Part shown: piece by piece, positions 35,481 through 43,860 of the stretch
Layout of the letters: each line of letters starts with the position of its first letter
Position numbering within the stretch: position 1 is the stretch's first letter
DNA from: JACRCT01 sp049841135
GTDB lineage: Bacteria > Myxococcota > Myxococcia > Myxococcales > UBA5297
Direction: 5' to 3'
Length of the DNA stretch: 64,000 nt
NCBI GenBank assembly: GCA_049841135.1
Contig: JASGHK010000004.1
Span: forward strand, 2,170,001-2,234,000
Position numbers and translations under genes: made by a program
The notes under the pieces: generated by a model
What the model was told of the DNA's origin: nothing
Database searches by the model: none
Seen by the model: the letters and a program-made list of their open reading frames with translations, nothing else

Positions 35481-35670
35481 GGAAGAGAAGCCGCCGGCCG
35501 GCCCGTGGCTCGACGTGAAAGCAGCGGCTGCCTACTTGTGCGTGACTCCCAAGGCCCTTCGGGAGTCGTGCCGCAGGGGCAACGTCAAGTTCTACAAGCT
35601 GGGCAAGCTCGTTCGGTTCCGGACCGCCGACCTGGACGCGGCGCTGGTCGAGGTGCCCATCAAGAAGTGA
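35473..35670 (+). CDS. Excisionase-like HTH protein
   Basis: 65 aa from GTG 35473. LDVKAAAAYLCVTPKALRES, then KLGKLVRFRTADLDAALVE, is an HTH_17 domain. Paired with the ribbon-helix-helix gene upstream, it may form a regulatory switch or act as directionality factor. Confidence 0.65.
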   Translation: MAKEEKPPAGPWLDVKAAAAYLCVTPKALRESCRRGNVKFYKLGKLVRFRTADLDAALVEVPIKK

Positions 35671-35710
35671 CCTTCTCGCCGGCCGGGCAAGGCGCCCCCG
35701 GCTGGAAACG

Positions 35711-35748
35711 CGAGAGCCCCGAGCGCGCCAACGCTCGAGGCCCTCTCA
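35711..35748 (+). terminator. Hairpin after the regulator pair
   Basis: GAGAGCCCCGAGCG and CGCTCGAGGCCCTCTC pair with small bulges around a CGCCAA loop. There is no U-run; it may end or attenuate the regulator transcript. Confidence 0.4.
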
Positions 35749-35776
35749 CCCTGGCGCCGACTGAGAGTGCAGCGCC

Positions 35777-36055
35777 GTGGCTACCGACAACCGTACTCGT
35801 CGCACGTCTTCCGTCAAGCCGTTCTCCGATGCTTCCGCCGCCTTTGCTCTCGGCGCGCTGGTCTCCGCCGAGGTGCAGCTGGACGCGGCGCGCAAGGCGC
35901 ATGATGCCGCGATGCTCGAGCTGCAGGACGCGCTGCAGGTCCTGCGCAAGCTGAAGGGCGTCGACTGGCAGGCCATCGAGCAGGTGTGCGGGCTCGAGGA
36001 CCCCAAGGGCTACGTGTCCAGGCTGTCCCGCGAGCAACGCGCGGCGAGGGCCTGA
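35777..36055 (+). CDS. Hypothetical helical protein
   Basis: 92 aa from GTG 35777. It is helical (VSAEVQLDAARKAHDAAMLE) with a basic C-terminus (SRLSREQRAARA). Start of a tightly packed gene run. No family. Confidence 0.5.
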   Translation: MATDNRTRRTSSVKPFSDASAAFALGALVSAEVQLDAARKAHDAAMLELQDALQVLRKLKGVDWQAIEQVCGLEDPKGYVSRLSREQRAARA

Positions 36056-36058
36056 GCC

Positions 36059-36235
36059 ATGACCCGACAGACTCTCAAGTACAAGACCTGGCCGCGCCTC
36101 TCTGCTGGGCAGTTCGTGGCCGCTGGCGACGTGGTGTTGATGCCGCCTGGCTCCACCAAGGCCCAGGCGCGCCGCGCGCTGAAGCTGGCGCAGTCGGTCC
36201 TGCTCTCCAAGGCTCCTGGCGAGGTCGCGCCATGA
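36059..36235 (+). CDS. Very small hypothetical protein
   Basis: 58 aa from ATG 36059 to the TGA at 36233-36235. It reads MTRQTLKYKTWPRLSAGQFV, then DVVLMPPGSTKAQARRALKL. It fills the space between two neighbours: 3 nt after one, and its stop overlaps the next ATG (ATGA). The spacing and composition support a real gene. Confidence 0.55.
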   Translation: MTRQTLKYKTWPRLSAGQFVAAGDVVLMPPGSTKAQARRALKLAQSVLLSKAPGEVAP

Positions 36236-36516
36236 TCGCGCCCTATGACTCGAAGGAGTCCGCGAAGCTGCACGTCCAGCGCGCCATGCAGAAGATTGAG
36301 GCGGCGCAGAACCTGCTCGGTGAAGCGTGCCGAGAGCTGAGCCCAATCGTCGGCGGCATTCAGCAGTGGCGCGCCGTCGGGAAGCTCGCCGACCAGGCCC
36401 ACGCGCGCTGGTACAAGGTCCGCGATCTCCTCTCGCGTGGCGTTGACCTCGACGACATGACGAAGGCCGCCGAAGCCGCTCGTTCTCAGGGGCCGGACCA
36501 TGTCGGCGGCCCGTGA
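36232..36516 (+). CDS. Hypothetical helical protein
   Basis: 94 aa from ATG 36232. Helical (HVQRAMQKIEAAQNLLGEAC), no Zn or DNA motif. Coupled to the preceding small gene. Function unknown. Confidence 0.5.
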   Translation: MIAPYDSKESAKLHVQRAMQKIEAAQNLLGEACRELSPIVGGIQQWRAVGKLADQAHARWYKVRDLLSRGVDLDDMTKAAEAARSQGPDHVGGP

Positions 36517-36599
36517 TATTCGTGTGTGCCAGAAGACAGGGGGCCGGCCGATCCCCGGCACCCGGCGCCGTCCTCCTGCGGCGCCCGTCTTCAGAGCCA

Positions 36600-36629
36600 G
36601 CTCGGCCCCTTCTCCGGAGGGGGCCGAGC
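36600..36629 (+). terminator. Strong hairpin (attenuator or terminator)
   Basis: GCTCGGCCCC at 36600-36609 pairs perfectly with GGGGCCGAGC at 36620-36629, loop 10 nt, followed by ATTCCT. It lies between two genes on the same strand. Confidence 0.5.
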
Positions 36630-36658
36630 ATTCCTCCAGGAGGGCGCCGGGAGGCGCC

Positions 36659-37148
36659 ATGGCAGAGAACAGCGCGAAGGACCGCGTGCGCATTGCCGAG
36701 CAACTGCGCGGCTGGTCAGAACACCTCGCACGCATGGCGCAATGGCTCGAGGCGTCCGCTTCCTTCGCGGACCCGGACAAGGCTGCTCGCATCCTAGATG
36801 CCATCGAGCAGGCGTCTCACGACGGCAAGCGCTCTCTCACCAGGGACCGCATCGACTTCGTGGCGGCCATCGAAGGGGCGGCTCTCGATGAAGGATTGAG
36901 CCGCGATCAAGCTGGCGAGTCCGCCAAGGTCACGTTCGAAGCGAGGCACCCGGACTTGCTGGCACTACCGCTCGAAGAGTACGTGCGCCTTGTCGAGCTT
37001 CTGGTCGGGCAGCGTTCCTCCCGAATCAAACGGCGCCGGACCGAAGCGGGTCCGCAAGTGGGACGCGATCCGCAACGCCCTCGAGCGGCTGGGGCTCAAG
37101 CCTCCCCGCGACCTCGACACGCTCAAGAAGCAGTTCCGCTCTTCCTAG
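36659..37148 (+). pseudogene. Hypothetical protein (frameshifted)
   Basis: ATG 36659 follows GGGAGG. The first 120 codons are regular (RIAEQLRGWSEHLARMAQWL). At 37027-37029 an extra A in ATCAAACGG shifts the frame; with ATCAACGG the reading becomes SRINGAGPKRVRKWDAIRNA, then LERLGLKPPRDLDTLKKQFR, ending at the TAG at 37146-37148, for 162 aa. That C-terminus looks like a small DNA-binding helix pair. Function unknown. Confidence 0.5.
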
Positions 37149-37458
37149 GGTGATCGAAGTTCACCCGGGGAACACCGTTCCCAGGGTGAGCCATCCACCC
37201 TCGGGCCGTGCGCCGATATTCCACTTTCGGTGAATGTCGGATGCTGCGCCTTGTCCTAGCCAGACCGAATGTCCTCGGTCGGGTTGACACTCAAGGCACA
37301 TCGGCGCGCGAGCGTGCAGAGCTCACGCGCCTCACATTTCTCGAAGTTCACGACGTCGCCTCCGGGAGTTCGGGTCTGCACCCTGAACCCCGGCTGGCGA
37401 CGCTTTTTTTGCTGATGGCTCAGCAGCGGCTTCTTCGGACAGGAGAAAGCGCGATGCG
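37149..37458. other. Intergenic stretch with small dyads, no gene seen
   Basis: It begins with GGGTGA-N7-TCACCC and GGGAAC-ACC-GTTCCC palindromes (37148-37176), which look like operators. TTGACA occurs at 37284 without a matching -10, and T7 at 37404-37410. No convincing coding frame on either strand. Confidence 0.4.
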
Positions 37459-37626
37459 ATGCACCCAGAGAAAAAGGCGCCCGGCTGCCAGGCCGAACGC
37501 CCCAACGACGCACCCGAGCCCAAGGCTACGCAACGCCGGGGACGCCTCGTCCCCATGCAGCGAGTCCTTGCCGATCTCCTTCCACAGCTGGGCGTGAAGC
37601 CGCCGGCCCCAGGAGGTGCGCGTTGA
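37459..37626 (+). CDS. Small hypothetical protein
   Basis: 55 aa from ATG 37459, ending in a TGA that overlaps the TTG start of the next gene. The second half (RLVPMQRVLADLLPQLGVKP) looks like a genuine helix. An ATG at 37454 in another frame has better spacing to AGGAG, so the start is uncertain. Confidence 0.4.
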   Translation: MHPEKKAPGCQAERPNDAPEPKATQRRGRLVPMQRVLADLLPQLGVKPPAPGGAR

Positions 37627-38063
37627 TCCCCATCACGATCCTGATCACCACGTTCCGCACGACAACGGGGCTCAACCACCGCGAGCACCACATGGCCCGC
37701 ATGCGCCGCGTCGCCGCCGAGCACCAGCGCGTGGACGGCGTGCTCTCGCGCGCCTTCCCTGGCGCCATGTACGGCTCACCGGACGCATTCCGGGCAGCCG
37801 TCGGGGCTCCTCCCTTCACCGTCACTCTCACCCGAGTGAGTCCTCGGCTCGCCGACGACGACAACGTGGTGGGCGGACTCAAGAACGTGCGCGACCGCGT
37901 CGCCACCTGGTTGGGCACAGGCGATGGGCCCAAGGCTCCCGTGCGCTGGCTCTACCAGCAGGAGCAAGGGCCCTTCGCGGTGCGCATCCGCATCGAGGGC
38001 GGGCCAGGTAGCTCACTTTTCGGCGACACCTGTCCCCGGAGTGTCCTCGGGGCCGCGTCATGA
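37623..38063 (+). CDS. RusA-like Holliday junction resolvase
   Basis: 146 aa, starting with TTG 37623 (or the ATG at residue 24). The pattern LTRVSPRLADDDNVVGGLKN, then RDRVATWLGTGDGP and FAVRIRIE, matches RusA-type proteins, which bind and cut branched DNA as dimers with acidic residues (DDDN here). Common in phage and satellite early regions. Coupled to both neighbours. Confidence 0.6.
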   Translation: MIPITILITTFRTTTGLNHREHHMARMRRVAAEHQRVDGVLSRAFPGAMYGSPDAFRAAVGAPPFTVTLTRVSPRLADDDNVVGGLKNVRDRVATWLGTGDGPKAPVRWLYQQEQGPFAVRIRIEGGPGSSLFGDTCPRSVLGAAS

Positions 38064-38338
38064 GGAAGCCGACTTGGCTCCTGGCCCTTCTCTCCCGCTG
38101 GGATGAGTCCTGCTCGTCTCCGCGCCCGCTGCTCGATGCGGACGAGGTGGCGGTCCTGCTGTTGCTGCTCCAGCGTGGGCGCCTCACCGCCGAGGACCTG
38201 GCCGCGCAGCGGTGCTCCCGCGCCGCCGTCGCCGAGCTGCGCGCGCTTGGCGGAACCGTCGACGCACAGACCGCCGCCTACGAGCGTGGCGCCGCGGTCC
38301 AAGCGAACCTCTCCAACGCCCAGAGCAAAGCAGCATGA
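38060..38338 (+). CDS. Hypothetical helical protein
   Basis: 92 aa. ATGA overlaps at both ends. It has a hydrophobic helix (DEVAVLLLLLQRGRLTAEDL), then CSRAAVAELRALGG, suggesting a winged-helix-like fold. Not recognised. Confidence 0.5.
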   Translation: MRKPTWLLALLSRWDESCSSPRPLLDADEVAVLLLLLQRGRLTAEDLAAQRCSRAAVAELRALGGTVDAQTAAYERGAAVQANLSNAQSKAA

Positions 38339-39922
38339 GCGCCCCCTACCCTCTGCAGGACGACGAGACCACGACTCAGGAAACGCCGTGCGTGCCGCAG
38401 GGATGGCGCCAGCCGCTCGCCGGCGACGGACAGCCCGCCGGCCTGGCTGAGCCTCCCGCCGCCCCTCAGAAGCGCTCCCCGGAGCTCCGCCCAGGCCCTC
38501 GTAGACCTGCGGTCTCGCCGGCGCGGGCACCCCTCGGCGCGCAAGGCCTTCCAGTTCGTCGACTTCGCCGAACTGCGCGGCCGCACCTTCCCCAAGCCCG
38601 TGTGGCTGGTGCGAGGCCTGCTACCCGACCAGGCCGTTGCCGCAATCGCAGGCGAGCCGAAGACCACCAAGACGTGGTGTGCGCTCGACGAAGCCGTGGC
38701 GCTGGCGACGGCCACCCCTGCCTTCGGCGAGTTCGAGGTGACCGAGCGCAAGGCGGTCGCGTGCTTCATGGTGGAGGACTCGGACCGGAGCGTGGCCGCT
38801 CGAGTTCGCGCCCTCATCGCGGGCAGGAACCTCCCGCCTGATGCGGTCGATGGCTGGCTGTTCGCCGTTCCCCGCGAGCCGCTCAACCTGCAGGACGACA
38901 ACCAGGTGGCCGAGCTCATCGTCGCTTGCCGCTCCCTCCCCCGGCCCATCGGCCTGCTGGTGCTCGACTGCCTCCGGGACCTGCACCTGGCCGAGGAGAA
39001 CGATTCCGGCGCGATGGCCCATGTGATGGCGCAGCTGCGCGCCCTGCGCGACGTCCTGGGCTGCGCGGTCCTGTTCGTCCACCACGCGGCGAAGGCCAGC
39101 GAGAACACCCGCGACCGCCGGCCGGGCCAGAGGATGCGCGGTTCCAGCGCCATCCATGGCGCCCTCGACGCGGGCCTGTACCTCAACGACCTTGACACGG
39201 ACGGCTCGAGCTACTGGCTCAACAAGAACGTGGCCGCGGAAATCAAGGCCGCCCGCGGGGCCGGATGCTTCTCCCTGCGGCTCGACGTCCGGGACGACGC
39301 AGAGGACGAAGCCGCGTGGGCCGGCTGGACCGTCGAGCACCAGGACGACGAGACGCGGGCGGCCCAGGAGAGCGAGAAGCAGGCCCAACGCGAAGCCGAG
39401 AGGCGCGCAGCCGACGCCGCCAAGCAGGCACGGCGGGACGCCGACCTGGAAGCCGCCCTGACCAAGGTCCTGGCCTCCCTGGGGTCCGAGCCGCTGTCCG
39501 CCGCCAAGATCCGCGCCAAGGTCAACATCGGCCAGCCGAAGGTCGACGCAGCCCTGGAAGCAGCCCGAGCCCGAGGCCTCGCCGAGCACCTGAACAGCGG
39601 CGATAAGGCCCAACGCGGCTGGGTTCGGAGGGGCTTCGCACCGCTTCCAACCGCTTCCACCCAGTGCGAAGCCCGGTGCGAAGGGACCTTGCATCGCACC
39701 GACCCGCTCCTCCCCGTAGGGGAGGGCGGTGCGAAGCGGTACGAAGCACCCCCGGCGACGGTGGGGGCTTCGCACCAGAACCCGACCGCAGCCGCCATCC
39801 GGGCCGCCGTTGCCGCTGGCGACGACGAACGCCTGGAAGCCCTCTCCGGCATCCCGGTTCCTGCCATCCAAGAGAAGCCGCTCCAGGACCGTCTGGAGGC
39901 CATCCTCCGGGGGTCGCCATGA
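38335..39922 (+). pseudogene. RepA-like AAA ATPase (frameshifted)
   Basis: ATG 38335 overlaps the previous stop. After about 48 residues the frame shifts: one surplus C in TCCCCGGAGC (about 38478) separates it from the frame that runs ALVDLRSRRRGHPSARKAFQ, FVDFAELRGRTFPKPVW and on to 39922. The core is a RepA/AAA_25 fold: Walker A-like AIAGEPKTTKTWCALDEAVA, Walker B-like PIGLLVLDCLRDLHLAEEN, then VLFVHHAAKASENT. The C-terminus has a coiled coil and a possible winged helix. It likely acts as the element's replicative helicase or initiator. Confidence 0.8.
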
Positions 39923-39960
39923 CCTTGACCCTAGTTGACCAAGTTCCGAAAGGAGAAGCC

Positions 39961-40173
39961 GTGCAAGCACTGACCGCCGCTGCCCCCACCCTGCGCCTTC
40001 CCCCGAAGCCCACCGCCGCCGAGAGCTCGCGCTACTGCGCCGCCATGAGCCGCCTGTGCGACCGACAGGGATTCCCGGCCCTCGGGCGCGCCTACGCCTT
40101 CGCGGCCGTCGTCGACGATGCCGCCGAGGCCTTCCACGCGGCCCGGACCGACCGCAAGCCGAAGGGAGCCTGA
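39961..40173 (+). CDS. Small hypothetical protein
   Basis: 70 aa from GTG 39961, 6 nt after AAAGGAG. ATG 39919, overlapping the ATPase stop, would add 14 residues but has no such site. It reads AAESSRYCAAMSRLCDRQGF, then LGRAYAFAAVVDDA. Helical; function unknown. Confidence 0.5.
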   Translation: MQALTAAAPTLRLPPKPTAAESSRYCAAMSRLCDRQGFPALGRAYAFAAVVDDAAEAFHAARTDRKPKGA

Positions 40174-40176
40174 GCC

Positions 40177-40443
40177 ATGGACGCGAACGCGAAGCAGCTG
40201 CCGTCGGAAGAGGGCCTCTGGGACGCGCGCGACGTCGCCGCCTTCCTGAAGGTCAGCCGGAGCTGGGTCTACCAGCGCACCGAGCGCGGGCTGCTCCCGT
40301 GCCTGCGGGTGGGCGGACTCGTGCGCTTCGAGCCCGCGGCCGTCCGCGCTTGGGCCCGCGGCGAGCAGCTGCCGCCAGCCCCCTCCGCTCGGGTGATCCC
40401 GTTGCAGCCGAACGCCGGTGCTACCGTGAAGCGCGAGGGCTGA
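40177..40443 (+). CDS. Excisionase-like HTH protein next to integrase
   Basis: 88 aa from ATG 40177. WDARDVAAFLKVSRSWVYQR, then LRVGGLVRFEPAAVRAWAR, is a well-formed HTH_17 domain. Its stop is 5 nt before the integrase start. This is the normal position for an excisionase. There is another HTH at 28928 that fuses to the integrase on excision, so which is the true directionality factor is open. Confidence 0.75.
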   Translation: MDANAKQLPSEEGLWDARDVAAFLKVSRSWVYQRTERGLLPCLRVGGLVRFEPAAVRAWARGEQLPPAPSARVIPLQPNAGATVKREG

Positions 40444-40448
40444 ACCCC

Positions 40449-41990
40449 ATGGCGAGCGTCTATATGAAGTGCGGCGTCTGGTATGCCGACTACAAGGACG
40501 AGAAGGGCCTGCGGCGTGCCGAGCGCATCCCAGCGAAGAACAAGACCGAGGCCAGGCACCTGGCCGTCGAGCTTGAGCAGCGCGCATGGCGCCGCCGGCA
40601 GGGCCTGGAGACGTCGCACGGAGACCCGAAGCAGACGCTGGGAGAGCTCGCCAGCTGGTGGCTCAAGAGCCGCTGTCCGCCGCGCAGCCAGCGCCGGGAG
40701 AAGTCCCGTCTGGAGAAGCACATCATCGGCAAGCCGGTTGGCGCGCTTACCCTCCCCCAGGTCACGCCCGCGGCGGTCGACCAGCTCCTGTGCTCACTGG
40801 AGGCGGCGGGGCACTCCGGCGCGAGCATCAACCACCTTCGAGCGACCGTGCGCACCATCTTCAACCGCGCTCGGAAGGCGGGCCTTTGGACGGCGCCCAA
40901 CCCGGTGTCCGACGTCGAGCGACGCCGAGAGATCAAGCGCGCCTATTCGACGCTCCGTGCCGAGGAAGTGCCGACGCTCCTGGCCGAACTCACCGACGAG
41001 TGGCGCCCCCTGTTCGCGGCGGCGCTCTACACCGCCATGCGCCGCGGCGAGCTGCTGGGCCTGCGGAAGGCCGACGTCGACCTCGAGGGCCGAGTGCTGC
41101 TCGTGTCCCACTCATGGCGCAACGACACCACGAAGGGCGGGCACGGCGACGCCATCGCCATTGCCGAGCCCCTGATCCCCTACCTGCGCCAGGCGCTCGA
41201 TTCCGCGAAGGGCGAGCTGGTCTTCCCGGACGGCGACGGCAACATGCGGCGCGAGGACGTGCGCCTCGAGCAAGTGCTGCGCGCTGCGCTGGGCCGCGCC
41301 GGGCTCGTCGAGGGCTACGACCACGTGTGCCGGCGCTGCAAGGGGCAGAAGGCTGAACTGCACACCTGGCGGCACGCCGACGAGAGCCTGCGCACCTGCC
41401 CCACCTGCAGCATGAAGCTCTGGCCGCGCGCGGTTGTGCGGCCGATCCGCTTCCACGACTTGCGGCACACGACCGCAACCCTGCTCCTGCGCGCTGGCGT
41501 GCGCCCCCAGTTCGTCCAGCGCCTGCTTCGGCACAAGTCCATCACGACCACGACGGGGACTTACGGGCACCTCGACGTCGGGGACCTGCGCGAAGCCCTG
41601 AAGTCCCTGCCGGCGCCCGAGCTTGAGCCGGTGGCGGCCGTGGCTGGCGCCCACGCTCCGGCGCAAGAACCGCCCCCGCGTCCTACCGGGTTCCTACCAG
41701 ATGGCGCTTCCGGCCAACCCGAGGTCACCTTGGGTGCCCAGAATCCCGAGACATCCTCAAGCACTTACGACAGCGCGCCAGGCGGGACTCGAACCCACTG
41801 CCTGCGGCTTAGAAGGCCGCTGCTCTATCCAGGTGAGCTACTGGCGCAATCCCAAAAGCGCGGCGAGTCTAGCCGCACGTCAGCGGAAATCCCAGAGTTG
41901 GCGCACGCTCCTCCGCTGCCCGTTCGCCCAACCTCTTACTTCACACCGCCCCCGTTCGTGCTCAGGTTCTTCTCCGCGAGCTGCAGGTAG
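40449..41990 (+). CDS. Tyrosine integrase of element B
   Basis: 513 aa as integrated. It has an N-terminal arm-binding-like part, a SAM-like core-binding region (LGELASWWLKSRCP, SINHLRATVRTIFNRARKAG), and the catalytic domain with Arg in TAMRRGELLGLR (about 198), HDLRHTTATLLLRAG (335) and the Tyr in TTGTYGHLDV (372). Between them lies an unusual Cys insertion (VCRRCKGQ and RTCPTCSMK) that could be a zinc ribbon. The frame crosses the att core and tRNA-Arg into host DNA, so the last 58 codons are host-encoded. On excision they are replaced by 120 codons from 28747-29107. Phage Mx8 also has attP inside int. Confidence 0.92.
   Translation: MASVYMKCGVWYADYKDEKGLRRAERIPAKNKTEARHLAVELEQRAWRRRQGLETSHGDPKQTLGELASWWLKSRCPPRSQRREKSRLEKHIIGKPVGALTLPQVTPAAVDQLLCSLEAAGHSGASINHLRATVRTIFNRARKAGLWTAPNPVSDVERRREIKRAYSTLRAEEVPTLLAELTDEWRPLFAAALYTAMRRGELLGLRKADVDLEGRVLLVSHSWRNDTTKGGHGDAIAIAEPLIPYLRQALDSAKGELVFPDGDGNMRREDVRLEQVLRAALGRAGLVEGYDHVCRRCKGQKAELHTWRHADESLRTCPTCSMKLWPRAVVRPIRFHDLRHTTATLLLRAGVRPQFVQRLLRHKSITTTTGTYGHLDVGDLREALKSLPAPELEPVAAVAGAHAPAQEPPPRPTGFLPDGASGQPEVTLGAQNPETSSSTYDSAPGGTRTHCLRLRRPLLYPGELLAQSQKRGESSRTSAEIPELAHAPPLPVRPTSYFTPPPFVLRFFSASCR
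41681..41698. repeat. Candidate integrase arm-type sites, right arm
   Basis: TCCTACC at 41681-41687 and 41692-41698, starts 11 bp apart, 74 bp from the core, inside the integrase gene. Mirrors the pair at 28865-28882. Confidence 0.5.
41772..41815. repeat. attR of element B (44-bp core)
   Basis: Right copy of the 44-bp repeat, lying within the intact tRNA-Arg gene, which keeps its 5' half on the host side. Confidence 0.92.
41774..41847 (-). tRNA. tRNA-Arg (anticodon UCU)
   Basis: 74 nt. Acceptor stem GCGCCAG/CTGGCGC, D stem GCTC/GAGC, anticodon stem GCGGC/GCCGC with loop CTTCTAA giving anticodon TCT, and T arm GTGGG-TTCGAGT-CCCGC. CCA is not encoded. It decodes AGA/AGG. It is the integration site of element B, which supplies an identical 3' half and leaves the gene functional. 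Confidence 0.95.
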
Positions 41991-43657
41991 GTCTTCGCGT
42001 TGGCGTCGCTCGAGTTGAAGCCCAGCGTCTCCCGGGCTGCCTTGGCCAGCTCACTCCACGCCTCCCGCTGCGCCAGGAGCTTCATCAGCAGCCCGCGCGA
42101 GGCCGGATCCGCCGGCGACAGCGCCAGCCCGGTCCGCAGCTGGGTCTCGGCCTCGTCGCGCCGGCCCACCTGCTCGAGCCAGCGCGCGAAGAAGTAGCGC
42201 AGCGACGGCACCCTCGGCATCAGCGCGACCGCCAGCTTGAAGTGCTTCTCCGCCTCGGCCGGCCGGCCGGTCGCTCCCAGCAGGATGGCCATGTTGGTGT
42301 GGGCGTAGCCGTAGTTGGGAGTCAGCCTCAGCGCCTCGGTGAAGCAGCGCTCCGCCCCTGCCCACTCGCCACGGCCCATCAGCGCCAACCCGTAGTTCAT
42401 CCATCCTCGGCCGTTGCGCGGGCTGGCCTCGGTCACCGCCTTCCACAGCGTCTCCTCGGTGCGCCAGACCTCGTTGCGCCCATGGACTCCGATGGCGTGC
42501 ACGACGAGCGCGGCGACGGCCGCCGCGCCCAGCCCCGCGCGCACCTTCGGCATGCGCTCGGCGAGTAGCTTTCCCGCCGTCGCGGCGGCCAGCGCGAGGC
42601 CGACGAAGGGGAAGTACATCCGGTGGTCGTTCATCACCTCGGCCAGCGGGAAGACGCTCGAGGTCGGCAGGAGCGCCACGAAGAACCACAGGATCCCGAA
42701 GGCGATGGGCCGGGCCCCGTCGTCGCGCGAGGCGAGGTAGGCGATCGTCAGCGCCGCGGCCAGGAAGACGAGCCCCACCGCCAGCCGCGGGTCGGCGACG
42801 CTCGCGACGGCCACCCAGTCCGCGTCCGCGGTCAGGCCGACCGGCACCAGGAAGCTCAGGAAGTAGTGCCCCATCACGTAGGGCTGCGTCGCCAGGTACC
42901 ACAGGCGCGAGGCGGCGCCGGCGGAGTACCCGGTGTTCTGGGACACCGCGAAGGCCGCGAGCCCACCGCACACGAGGAATGCGGGGAGCGCCGGTACGAG
43001 CGCCGCGAAGAAGCCTCGCGGGTGTAGGAGCCCCAACAGGGTGCGGCGCTGCTCGATGAGCCCGACGTAGAGGAAGAGCAGCGGCGCGGCCATGGCCCCC
43101 TGCTCCTTGGAGAGCACCCCCAACGCCATCGGCACCAGGTAGACGAAGTAGCGGCGCGCCCGTCCGCCCTGGGCGTAGAGGAGGATCGATCCGGTCGCCC
43201 CCAGCGTCGAGAGGATGTCGCCCCGCGCGATGACGTAGTTGACGGTCTCCGCCACCGCGCTGTGCAGCCCGAAGAGCGCGGCGCCGAAGAGGCCGGCCCA
43301 TTTGCTCCCGGTCAAGCGCGTGAAGAGGAGCACCGCCAGCAAGCACTGCACGCAGAGCCAGAAGAAGCTGTCGACGTGGAAGGCGACGGGCGAGCGCCCC
43401 GAGAACGCGTAGTCGACCGCGAGCGTGGTGGTGAGCAGCGGCCGGTAGGACTGGTTGGCCGGCAGCGAGCTGAAGGTGCGGGCATCGGCGAAGAAGCGCG
43501 GGACATTGCGCAGGTCGCGGACGAAGAGGTTGCTCTCGATGGTGTGCGAGTCGTCGAAATGGAAGGCGTTGTGGAAGTGGTTGGAGTACGCCGCGAGCAG
43601 GGCGATCCCGAGCGCGGCGCAAGAGAGCGGATATCCGTATTTCGCGAGCCGATTCAT
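41936..43657 (-). CDS. GT-C-like membrane protein with TPR repeats
   Basis: 573 aa from ATG 43657; upstream in-frame codons look non-coding. The first two thirds hold about ten TM segments. HFDDSHTIESN near residue 38 is the DD motif seen in GT-C glycosyltransferases and eukaryotic TMTC-type O-mannosyltransferases, and VNYVIARGDILSTLGA follows the same pattern. The last third has at least three TPRs (RGWMNYGLALMGRGEWAGAE, YAHTNMAILLGATGRPAEAE). A protein glycosylation role is family-based. Its 3' end overlaps the read-through tail of the element B integrase. Confidence 0.8.
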   Translation of the reverse strand: MNRLAKYGYPLSCAALGIALLAAYSNHFHNAFHFDDSHTIESNLFVRDLRNVPRFFADARTFSSLPANQSYRPLLTTTLAVDYAFSGRSPVAFHVDSFFWLCVQCLLAVLLFTRLTGSKWAGLFGAALFGLHSAVAETVNYVIARGDILSTLGATGSILLYAQGGRARRYFVYLVPMALGVLSKEQGAMAAPLLFLYVGLIEQRRTLLGLLHPRGFFAALVPALPAFLVCGGLAAFAVSQNTGYSAGAASRLWYLATQPYVMGHYFLSFLVPVGLTADADWVAVASVADPRLAVGLVFLAAALTIAYLASRDDGARPIAFGILWFFVALLPTSSVFPLAEVMNDHRMYFPFVGLALAAATAGKLLAERMPKVRAGLGAAAVAALVVHAIGVHGRNEVWRTEETLWKAVTEASPRNGRGWMNYGLALMGRGEWAGAERCFTEALRLTPNYGYAHTNMAILLGATGRPAEAEKHFKLAVALMPRVPSLRYFFARWLEQVGRRDEAETQLRTGLALSPADPASRGLLMKLLAQREAWSELAKAARETLGFNSSDANAKTYLQLAEKNLSTNGGGVK

Positions 43658-43860
43658 TTCTTGGACGACCGTTCCTCCCGGTGACCGACGCTTCCCGCCC
43701 GTGGACCGAGGGCCGCAAGAGTAGCCCGGCGCGCGAATCCTTTCAGGACGACGCGCCGCGGGCGACGGTGCGCCCCGAAGCCGACCAACGGCGTCGAGCC
43801 AGCGCTGGCGTCCCGGGCTAGACTGGCACCTCACCGGGTGGGCGAGAGGAAGCAGCCAAC

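Larger units (their letters stand above)
28747..41771 (+). mobile_element. Element B: tRNA-Arg-integrated phage-satellite-like element
   Basis: About 13.0 kb (13,069 bp with one att copy) between 44-bp repeats, with a tyrosine integrase at the right end. It holds a terminase small subunit, a 725-aa tail protein, a RusA-like protein, a RepA-like ATPase, a ribbon-helix-helix regulator and three HTH proteins. Portal, capsid, large terminase and lysis genes were looked for and not seen. Carrying packaging-specificity and tail genes without a capsid resembles phage satellites; a deleted prophage is the alternative. Confidence 0.85.

Noticed and set aside
37404..37410. T7 run as a terminator
   Set aside because: No stable stem precedes it on the plus strand.
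41816..41990. C-terminal extension of the integrase as a conserved domain
   Set aside because: It is a translation of tRNA-Arg and host antisense DNA, produced by integration.
42051..43718. Long minus-strand frame overlapping the GT-C/TPR gene
   Set aside because: Composition is Arg/Ala/Pro-rich and motif-free; the other minus frame has TM helices and TPRs.
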